Shown piece after piece: positions 7,794-14,293 of a DNA stretch of 19,063 bases. The first letter of the stretch is position 1. The number at the start of each line of letters is the position of its first letter. This DNA comes from OFTM291 sp041741375. GTDB taxonomy: Bacteria; Gemmatimonadota; Gemmatimonadetes; Gemmatimonadales; GWC2-71-9. A program made the translations under genes and the position numbers. The notes below the pieces were generated by a model, which saw nothing but the letters and a program-made list of their open reading frames with translations, was not told where the DNA came from and did not search any database. Location of the stretch: the NCBI GenBank assembly GCA_041741375.1, contig JBGSKF010000197.1:1-19063 (forward strand). The letters run 5' to 3'.

Positions 7794-10700
7794 GATGATT
7801 CCATCGTGGGCGGATCAGGAATGGGGACCGGGTGGGGGCACCGGGTCACCGACAAGTGCACACAGTGATCGTTCAGGGGCGTCCGGTCCTCGGCCTCCGC
7901 CGGGTCAAGCACCGTGTTGAAATGTAACTTCCGGACGAGGGCCTCGCGACACACCAGGGCCTGGTGCGTTCGGACCGCCTCGAGGACGGGAGCATCGGCC
8001 TCGATCGCGAGGTGGATGCGGGCGTCATAGTCGAAGGACGCCTCCTTCCGGAGACGCTGCACGCGGCTCAGCACTTCCCGGGCGAGCCCCTCGGAGCGCA
8101 GATCCTCCGTCACCACGGGATCCACAGCCACCACATGTTCCCCGCTCGACTGGACCAGCCACTCCGTCGCGACTTCCCGCTCGATGACCACATCGCCCGG
8201 TTCGATCACCCACGGGGCCCCCTCCGACTCCGACGGGAGCGAGAGAACCCCGCCGGACTCGAGCGTCCGCAGCGGCTCGCCGACCAGCGCGGCCACCCGC
8301 GCCGCGACGAGGGGTGTTTCCCGGCCGAATCTCTTTCCCAGCGCCCGGAAATTGGGGCGCGCCCGCAGCCGGACCAGGTCGGTGTCGGTCTCGGCCACTT
8401 CCAGACGACGCACATTCACCTCGGTCCGCAGCAGTTCCAGCAACCCGTCGAAGGCCGGACCGCGCACCCGCGCAGGCACCGCGACGCGCATCGTGCCCAA
8501 GGGCTGGCGCACGGGGAGCCCCCCCGCTTCCCGAGCCGACCGACCGAGGGAGGCCAACATCCGGATCGATGTCATCGCCGCCCCGAGGGCCGGATCGGCC
8601 ACCGGCGCCGGGGAGGGAAAATCCGCCCGGTGGACCGAGTGACCGACCAGGCTCCGGTGGATCCAATCGCTGACGAAGGGACAGACGGGAGCCAGGAGAC
8701 GGGTCACCGTGACCAGGGCCGTATACAGGGTCGACACCGCCGCAGGATCGGCCTCGGCGTCCGGGGCCCAGAACCGCGACCGATTGAGACGGACGTACCA
8801 GTTGGAGAGATCATCCACGATGAACTCTCCGAGACGTTTGGCCCCGGCCGTCATGTCATACTGCTCCCAGGCCGAGGACACCTCTCGCACGCAGGCATCC
8901 AGTGCTCCCAGCAGCCAGCGGTCGATGGGTTGGCGGGTGACCTCCTCCGCTCCGGGCCGCCAGTTCCCGGCGTACAGCGCAAAGAACGCGTAGGTGTGAC
9001 GCAGCGTGTTCAGCACCCCCCCGGCAAACTCGGGAATCCCCCGTCGGTCAAACCGCTTGGGAAGCCAGACCTGGCTCGAGGTCAGCAGGTAGAGCCGCAC
9101 CGCATCCGCCCCATGGTGCCCCACCACCTCCCAGGGATCCACCACGTTGCCCCGGCTCTTCGACATCTTCTGCCCGTCCGCATCCAGAATCAGCTCGTTG
9201 ACGATCACGTTCCGGTACGGGCTGTCATCGAAGGCGGCGGCGCCGATGGCCAGCAGCGAGTAGAACCACCCCCGGGTCTGGTCCACTCCTTCGCAGATGA
9301 AGTCGGCGGGGAAATGGGTGGTGAACTCCTCTCGGTTCTCAAACGGATAGTGCCACTGGGCGTACGGCATGGCACCGCTGTCGAACCAGGTGTCGATAAC
9401 CTCCGGGGTTCGGCGCCGGGTCCCTCCACAGGGGCAGTCCCAGGTGAAGGCATCGATCCCGGGGCGATGCGGATCAAAATCGGGGGGGAGCGGACCCACC
9501 CGCTCGGCCAGGTCCGCGTAGCTCCCGATGACGTCCACATGGTCCGGATTCCGGTCGCACACCCACACCGGGAGCGGCGTGCCCCAATACCGGTTGCGGC
9601 TCAGGGCCCAGTCCACATTGTTGGTGAGCCAATCCCCGAAACGCCGGGCACCCACCTCGGGAGGATGCCAGGACACCCCCCCGTTGAGCGCCAACATCCG
9701 GTCCCGCACGGCACTCGTCCGCACGAACCAGGAGTCCCGGGCCAGGTAGATCAGCTTGCTCCGGCACCGCCAGCAATGGGGATAGCTGTGCACCACCTGC
9801 TCGGTTGCCAGGTGCCGCCCGTCGGTCTTGAGGCGGCGCAACAGGAGCTCCGTCGTGGCCTCGGCGGTGACGAGACACCCCTCGAGCTCCGGCCAGGTGG
9901 TGCCGGTAAAGGTCCCGTCCGCGGCCACCGGACGGAGCATGGCGAGTCCGTGCTCCTGTCCCGCCGCATGATCGTCGGCGCCGAAGGCCGGGGCCAGGTG
10001 CACGAGCCCGGATCCGTCCTCCGCCGTCACGAAGTCGGCCGCGATCACCTCCGAGTGCCGCCCCTCCGCCGGAAGCGGCACCACATCGAGTGGCCGGGTG
10101 TATCGTCGCCCCACCAGTTCCCGTCCCGGGACGCGCCCCACCAGGGGTGCCTCGGAGAGAGGCCGTCCTCCCACCCGAATGGCGCCCGCCCGATCCACGG
10201 CCGCAATCAGGAGACGCTCCCCGTCCCCGCCACCCGCCACCCGGTAGATCCCGTACTCCAGCGTCGGATGCACCGCCACCGCCACGTTGGACGGCAAGGT
10301 CCAGGGAGTCGTGGTCCAGACCACCAGTTCCCATCCCTCCGGTCCCTCGACCGGCATCGTCACGTAGACCGACTTGTCCCGCACCTCCTGGTACCCGAGC
10401 GCCAGCTCATGGCTCGACAGCACGGTTCCGCACCGGGGACAATACGGCAACACCCGATGCCCGCGGACCAGCAATCCCCGCTCGTGCAATCGATGGAGCA
10501 GCCACCACACCGTCTCGATGTATTCCGGGGTGCAAGTCACGTACGGGTGCTCATAGTCGAGCCAGTAGGCGATCCGGTTCGAGAGCGCCACCCATTCGGT
10601 CTGGTAGGTGAACACGCTCTCCCGGCAGAGGGCGTTGAACTCGGCGATGCCGAACGCCTCGATGTCCTTCTTGCCCGACAACGACAACCGCTTCTCCACC

Positions 10701-10984
10701 TCGATCTCGACCGGCAGTCCGTGCGTGTCCCACCCCGCGATCCGGGTGACCGACCGGCCCTGCATGGTCCGGAAACGGCACACCGCATCCTTGATGGTAC
10801 GGGAAAACACGTGATGAATGCCCGGACGACCATTGGCGGTGGGGGGGCCCTCGTAGAAAACAAACGGTGTGCCACCTGCCCGATCCTCCCGGGTCCGGGC
10901 AAAGAGATCCTCCGCCGTCCACTGGTCGAGGAGATCCCGCTCGAACTGGTCGGCGGACCCGTCGGGAAGCCGAGGCCAGGTCAT
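7790..10984 (-). CDS. ileS: Isoleucyl-tRNA synthetase, type 2, with altered HIGH motif
   Basis: A 1064-residue class I synthetase charging tRNA-Ile. The Rossmann core begins with EGPPTANGRPGIHH; the class signature HxGH is replaced by GIHH at residues 55-58 (10811-10822). The CP1 editing domain shows WTTTPWTLPSN (about 220-230) and GSGLVHLAPAFGADDH (about 322-340), so hydrolytic proofreading of valine should be intact. KMSKS is at 606-610 (9155-9169), followed by the anticodon-binding domain and a long C-terminal domain. Length and the PPTANGRPG context fit the eukaryotic-like IleRS2 clade, usually less sensitive to mupirocin than IleRS1. ATG at 10984 overlaps the PNP stop by 4 bases, with GGAGG 10 bases upstream. 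The frame is open 38 codons further but inside PNP. It appears to be the housekeeping enzyme, judging by its place next to lspA. Confidence 0.97.
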   Translation of the reverse strand: MTWPRLPDGSADQFERDLLDQWTAEDLFARTREDRAGGTPFVFYEGPPTANGRPGIHHVFSRTIKDAVCRFRTMQGRSVTRIAGWDTHGLPVEIEVEKRLSLSGKKDIEAFGIAEFNALCRESVFTYQTEWVALSNRIAYWLDYEHPYVTCTPEYIETVWWLLHRLHERGLLVRGHRVLPYCPRCGTVLSSHELALGYQEVRDKSVYVTMPVEGPEGWELVVWTTTPWTLPSNVAVAVHPTLEYGIYRVAGGGDGERLLIAAVDRAGAIRVGGRPLSEAPLVGRVPGRELVGRRYTRPLDVVPLPAEGRHSEVIAADFVTAEDGSGLVHLAPAFGADDHAAGQEHGLAMLRPVAADGTFTGTTWPELEGCLVTAEATTELLLRRLKTDGRHLATEQVVHSYPHCWRCRSKLIYLARDSWFVRTSAVRDRMLALNGGVSWHPPEVGARRFGDWLTNNVDWALSRNRYWGTPLPVWVCDRNPDHVDVIGSYADLAERVGPLPPDFDPHRPGIDAFTWDCPCGGTRRRTPEVIDTWFDSGAMPYAQWHYPFENREEFTTHFPADFICEGVDQTRGWFYSLLAIGAAAFDDSPYRNVIVNELILDADGQKMSKSRGNVVDPWEVVGHHGADAVRLYLLTSSQVWLPKRFDRRGIPEFAGGVLNTLRHTYAFFALYAGNWRPGAEEVTRQPIDRWLLGALDACVREVSSAWEQYDMTAGAKRLGEFIVDDLSNWYVRLNRSRFWAPDAEADPAAVSTLYTALVTVTRLLAPVCPFVSDWIHRSLVGHSVHRADFPSPAPVADPALGAAMTSIRMLASLGRSAREAGGLPVRQPLGTMRVAVPARVRGPAFDGLLELLRTEVNVRRLEVAETDTDLVRLRARPNFRALGKRFGRETPLVAARVAALVGEPLRTLESGGVLSLPSESEGAPWVIEPGDVVIEREVATEWLVQSSGEHVVAVDPVVTEDLRSEGLAREVLSRVQRLRKEASFDYDARIHLAIEADAPVLEAVRTHQALVCREALVRKLHFNTVLDPAEAEDRTPLNDHCVHLSVTRCPHPVPIPDPPTMESS

Positions 10985-11820
10985 GGATCCATCCCCTCCA
11001 AAATCCCGCGCAGAAGAGCCACCAGGTGCGGTTCCGCCGCGGCCGCCACCGCGATGATCTCCTCCAGCTCCACGGGAACGAGGGCATCGGGAAGACACCG
11101 ATCGGTGATCACCGACAACCCGAGAACCCGCATCCCCTGCTGCCGCGCCGCAATCACCTCGGGTACGGTCGACATGCCGACCGCATCGGCCCCCAGGGAA
11201 CGGAGCATCCGGTACTCTGCCGCCGTCTCGAGGTTGGGACCGGTCACGGCGGCATACACCCCTTCGTGGACCCGGCGCCCCACCCGCGTCGCCACCCGGC
11301 GCCCCAGGGCCCGGAGATCCGCGTCGTAGGCCTCGCTCAGGTCGGGAAACCGGGGTCCCAACGCGGGGGAGTGGGAACCGACCAGGGGAGATTCCATCAT
11401 CAGATTCAAATGGTCGCTGATCAGCATCAGATCACCCGCGTTCCACTCGGGGCGCAACCCGCCACACGCGTTGCTGACGATGAGGGTGGAGGCCCCCAGC
11501 GCCCCGACGACGCGAACCGGGAAGGCCACCTCCGCCGGGTCGTGCCCCTCGTAGCGGTGCCACCGGCCCTGGAGCGCCACGATCCGGCGACCCGCCCACT
11601 CCCCGAGGAGCATCTGTCCGGCGTGGCTCTCCACCGTGCTGACCGGAAAACCGGGGATGGAGGCATACGGTATCGCGGACGACACCGCCATCTCCTCGGC
11701 CACACCCCCCAGACCGGTTCCCAGGACAAGGGCCACCTCCGGAACGCACCCGGTCTGGTCGCGCACCCAGCTCACGGCCTGGTCACGCCGTTCCAGCAGG
11801 GGCGCGGAGACCTGGTTCAC
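10981..11820 (-). CDS. punA: Purine nucleoside phosphorylase (trimeric, PNP/MTAP family)
   Basis: A 279-residue enzyme that splits purine nucleosides with phosphate to base and (deoxy)ribose-1-phosphate. Visible landmarks are the phosphate loop GTGLGG (about 34-39), RWHRYEGH (His/phosphate site, near 86-93), SNACGGL, the base-site Glu in GPNLETAAEYR, and GADAVGMSTVPE. The base-site motif reads LSVITD, with D240 where 6-oxopurine-specific PNPs carry Asn (human N243). Asp at this position favours 6-aminopurines in the wider family, so substrate range is open. GTG at 11820 overlaps the divIVA stop (GTGA) with GGAG a few bases upstream. Together with hpt it would serve purine salvage. Placement between divIVA and ileS is not part of the B. 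subtilis order. Confidence 0.95.
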   Translation of the reverse strand: MNQVSAPLLERRDQAVSWVRDQTGCVPEVALVLGTGLGGVAEEMAVSSAIPYASIPGFPVSTVESHAGQMLLGEWAGRRIVALQGRWHRYEGHDPAEVAFPVRVVGALGASTLIVSNACGGLRPEWNAGDLMLISDHLNLMMESPLVGSHSPALGPRFPDLSEAYDADLRALGRRVATRVGRRVHEGVYAAVTGPNLETAAEYRMLRSLGADAVGMSTVPEVIAARQQGMRVLGLSVITDRCLPDALVPVELEEIIAVAAAAEPHLVALLRGILEGMDP

Positions 11821-12344
11821 GCGGACTCCGCTCCACCCGATGCCTCGGGCGCGTCCCCATTGGCCTCCTGGGCCGCCTGCACCCCGTCCTCCAAGCCTTC
11901 GAGTTCGGTGAGCTGCCGGTGCAGCAGCGCGCGAAAACCGGCCAGGTAGACGGAGAATTGCCGTTTCGCCCCCTCGGTACTCCGGCGCACCAGGGCGGCC
12001 TCCTGCAGCGCCTTCTCCTGGATCGCCCGGGCCTCGGCCTCCGCTTCCCGCACCAGGACCTCCGCCTCTCGCCCCGCCTGGGCCTGGATGTCATCCCGAA
12101 GCTGCTGTGCGGCGATCAAGGCGTCGTTCATGGCGCGCTCCCGGTCCCGGAACGCCCGCAACTGCTCCACCATCCCCCGGAGTCGTTCCTCGAGCAGCGC
12201 GCGCTCCCGGATCAGGCGCTCCACCTCGTCGGCCAGGCGATCCTTGAAGCTCTCGACCTGCACCGGGTCGAACCCGCGCATGGTCCGCTGGAACTCCTGG
12301 GCGCGCACGTCATGAGGTGTCAGGTGAAAGGCATCGTCCGACAT
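11817..12344 (-). CDS. divIVA: DivIVA-domain protein
   Basis: A 175-residue coiled-coil protein. Residues about 8-45 (LTPHDVRAQEFQRTMRGFDP..VESFKDRLADEVERL) match the DivIVA membrane-binding N-domain, including the characteristic F-x-GFDP-x-x-VxxF pattern. A long Arg/Glu/Ala-rich coiled coil follows to about 140, then an acidic Ala/Gly tail. DivIVA proteins mark negatively curved membrane such as poles and septa and recruit division or polar-growth factors. The ATG at 12344 shares one base with the yggS stop (TGATG), with GGAG about 10 bases upstream. Its place after yggS and before ileS repeats the Gram-positive order. The family role is known, but its partner in this organism is unknown. 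Confidence 0.92.
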   Translation of the reverse strand: MSDDAFHLTPHDVRAQEFQRTMRGFDPVQVESFKDRLADEVERLIRERALLEERLRGMVEQLRAFRDRERAMNDALIAAQQLRDDIQAQAGREAEVLVREAEAEARAIQEKALQEAALVRRSTEGAKRQFSVYLAGFRALLHRQLTELEGLEDGVQAAQEANGDAPEASGGAESA

Positions 12345-13036
12345 CAGATCCGGTCTCCAAACAGCAGGGTTCCCAAACGCACCAGAGTGGCGCCCTCCTC
12401 AACCGCGATGAGATAATCGCCCGACATCCCCATCGACAACTCGGGGAGGGTCGCTCCCTCCGCAACCAACCTGTCGCGCAGATCACGCAGGAGCCGAAAG
12501 GCGCGACGCTGTTCCGTCGGGTCCTCCGTGAACGGAGCCATTCCCATGAGGCCGGTCACGGTGATCCCGGGAGAGGCGCCAATCGCCCGCACCAGCTCCG
12601 CGGCCTCCTCCGGACGACACCCGGAGCGACCGGCGGCCTGAGCGCAGTTGACCTCCACCAGCACGGATTGCGAGGCTCCGGTCGGCCCGGCCCCCATCCG
12701 CCGGGAAATCTCCTCCACCAGTTCCATCCGATCCACGGAGTGGATGAGGGCAAACCGGCCGAGGGCTTTCCGCACCTTGTTGCGCTGCAGGTGGCCAATC
12801 AGGTGCCATTCGACCCCGATATCCCCCAGCACGTCCTGCTTGGCCACGGCCTCCTGGACCCGGTTTTCCCCCACGGCTCCAATCCCGGCGTCCCGGGCGG
12901 CGAGCACCGCCTCCGGCCCGTGGGTCTTGGTGACGGCCACAATCCGTACCGGGTGGCGCCAGCCTCCCTTCTCCTGGTGCCGGACAATCCGCTCGCGAAT
13001 TCCCCGCACCCGTGCCCCAAGATCCTCGTAAGCCAT
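12344..13036 (-). CDS. yggS: YggS/PLPBP-family pyridoxal-phosphate homeostasis protein
   Basis: A 230-residue single-domain PLP-binding TIM barrel, homologous to the N-domain of alanine racemase but without racemase activity in studied members; it buffers PLP and affects amino-acid and B6 homeostasis. K37 in VAVTKTH is the Schiff-base lysine, and GENRVQEA, WHLIGHLQRNKV, LSMGMSGDY and GATLVRLGTLLFG (phosphate site) are typical. ATG at 13036 is chosen over an upstream in-frame start at 13081 because family homology begins with AYEDLGARV and a GAAGG sits right before it. It is the first gene after the repeat-filled gap, so it probably opens a transcription unit. B. subtilis ylmE occupies the equivalent place. 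Confidence 0.95.
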   Translation of the reverse strand: MAYEDLGARVRGIRERIVRHQEKGGWRHPVRIVAVTKTHGPEAVLAARDAGIGAVGENRVQEAVAKQDVLGDIGVEWHLIGHLQRNKVRKALGRFALIHSVDRMELVEEISRRMGAGPTGASQSVLVEVNCAQAAGRSGCRPEEAAELVRAIGASPGITVTGLMGMAPFTEDPTEQRRAFRLLRDLRDRLVAEGATLPELSMGMSGDYLIAVEEGATLVRLGTLLFGDRI

Positions 13037-13042
13037 AACCTT

Positions 13043-13074
13043 CAAATTTAGACGGGATGACCACTTTCGGACAA
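13043..13074 (-). promoter_or_regulatory. Possible promoter of the yggS-divIVA-ileS unit
   Basis: In the only AT-richer gap, the minus strand has TTGTCC (13069-13074) and, 18 bases on, TAAATTTG (13043-13050). The latter fits both a degenerate sigma-70 -10 element and the Bacteroidota-type TAnnTTTG. It ends only 6 bases before the yggS ATG, so transcription would start almost at the start codon. The -35-like part overlaps the first heptamer unit. Weak evidence. Confidence 0.25.
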
Positions 13075-13149
13075 TGAACAATGACCAATGACCAATGACC
13101 AGTGATCATTGATCATTGATCATTGATCACTGGTCATTGGTCATTGACC
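13073..13149. repeat. Tandem 7-bp repeat array with a 61-bp near-palindrome
   Basis: Eleven contiguous heptamers on the plus strand: AATGAAC, AATGACC three times, AGTGATC, ATTGATC three times, ACTGGTC, ATTGGTC, ATTGACC. The left half reads as the reverse complement of the right half, so 13086-13146 is an imperfect palindrome centred on 13116: 22-bp perfect arms (13086-13107 and 13125-13146), with only one mismatch (13109/13123) in the whole structure apart from the centre base. Four GATC sites recur every 7 bases (13104, 13111, 13118, 13125). The array covers the last codons and stop of folP and reaches the presumed yggS promoter. Base composition differs sharply from the surrounding GC-rich DNA. 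The RNA would fold into a long hairpin, without a following U-run. Confidence 0.93.
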
Positions 13150-14293
13150 TTGCCACTTCGACGGCATCCCGCACCGCCGCCACATCGTGGACCCGGAAGA
13201 GGCGCGCTCCCCGTTCCCACGCCAATGCGCACGCGGCCGCGGTGGCCCGGTCCCGGTCCCGGACCTCTCGTCCCGTGGCGACTCCCAGAAACCGCTTGCG
13301 CGAGACACCCACGCAGAGGGGATGGCCCAGACCCCTCAGGGCCCCCAGATCCCGCAACAGGGTGAGGCTCTGTTCGGGGGTCTTCGCAAAACCGAACCCG
13401 GGATCCACCGCGATTCTTTCCCCCGGAACACCGGCGTCGCGAAACCGGTTCACCCCCTCCCGGAGCTCGCTCACCACCTCCGCCACGACATGGGAATACC
13501 GGGCATGGTCATACCCCGCCATCGTGGCGATCGAGCCCCGGGAGTGCATCACGATCACACCGGCGGCTCTCGCCGCCACCAGGGGCGCCATCCCGGAATC
13601 GAGCCGGCCACCGCTCACGTCATTGATCACGTCGGCCCCCGCATCGAAGGCGGCCGCCGCCACCCGGGCGGATCCCGTGTCCACGGACAAGGGAAGGTCA
13701 GGCCAGCGGCACCGCAGGGCGCGCACCACCGGGAGGACCCGAGCACACTCCTCGGAGGCCTCGATCGCCACAGCCCCCGGCCGGGTGCTCTGCCCCCCGA
13801 TGTCAATCATCGTGGCTCCCGACTCCACCAACGCGGCCGCCTTCCGTTCGGCATCCGCGAGAGTCACAGCCTCCCCCCCGTCACTGAAGCTATCGGGGGT
13901 CACGTTGAGGATTCCGATCCAGATCGGTAAGTCGAGCGCGAGGCTGGTTCGCCCCGCCTGCCATGCCGGAGGAGAGTCCGCCGGGAGCGCGGTGGCCGCG
14001 GCAACGGCAAACTCCGCCAGATCCTCCGGGAGGGACCAGGGCCGGGCAAACACGGCGAGCCGGCTGCGGGCCCCGAGCAGCACCACCCACTCATCGCCGG
14101 TCACGATCTCCAGGCCGAGCCGGCCGGCCACCTGAACCAGAGCGGGAAAGATGTCAGGAGACACCCCGGTGGCATGGAGGGCGATGGTCTCCGCTCCCCC
14201 GGCGGCCTCCCGTGCACGAACGCTCTCCCATCCGTGAGACAGGAGAGCGTGTGTTATCGAGGAGGCTGCGGTGTCGAGAAGGGCGACCTTCAC
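13127..14293 (-). CDS. folP: Dihydropteroate synthase, long form
   Basis: A 388-residue enzyme that condenses p-aminobenzoate with dihydropterin pyrophosphate in folate synthesis, the target of sulfonamides. The TIM-barrel part begins near residue 125 and shows GILNVTPDSFSDGG, MIDIGGQSTRPGA, SVDTG, INDVSGG, VIVMHSRG, VDPGFGFAKT, VGVSRKRFLG and FRVHDV, all canonical. About 120 extra N-terminal residues, rich in Ala/Leu, precede it; similar extensions occur in long DHPS forms of other phyla. GTG at 14293 overlaps the ftsH stop by 4 bases (GTGA), with no Shine-Dalgarno. The last residues MTNDQ and the stop are encoded by the heptamer array, so the natural C-terminus has been replaced or extended by repeat DNA. 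Confidence 0.96.
   Translation of the reverse strand: MKVALLDTAASSITHALLSHGWESVRAREAAGGAETIALHATGVSPDIFPALVQVAGRLGLEIVTGDEWVVLLGARSRLAVFARPWSLPEDLAEFAVAAATALPADSPPAWQAGRTSLALDLPIWIGILNVTPDSFSDGGEAVTLADAERKAAALVESGATMIDIGGQSTRPGAVAIEASEECARVLPVVRALRCRWPDLPLSVDTGSARVAAAAFDAGADVINDVSGGRLDSGMAPLVAARAAGVIVMHSRGSIATMAGYDHARYSHVVAEVVSELREGVNRFRDAGVPGERIAVDPGFGFAKTPEQSLTLLRDLGALRGLGHPLCVGVSRKRFLGVATGREVRDRDRATAAACALAWERGARLFRVHDVAAVRDAVEVARSMTNDQ

Noticed and set aside
10984..11098. N-terminal extension of IleRS
   Set aside because: The 38 additional codons lie inside the PNP gene and are low-complexity; ATG at 10984 has a ribosome site and the ATGA overlap typical of this window.
7964..11329. Plus-strand open frame of 1121 codons
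   Set aside because: It is antisense to ileS and the PNP gene, with low-complexity His/Arg/Pro/Gly content and no recognisable domain.
13086..13146. Rho-independent terminator after folP
   Set aside because: The hairpin is long and AT-rich, encloses the folP stop codon, and has no U-run after it on the transcribed side. A role in mRNA ending is possible but this is not a canonical terminator.
13073..13149. CRISPR array
   Set aside because: Units are 7 bp and contiguous without spacers, and no cas genes are near.
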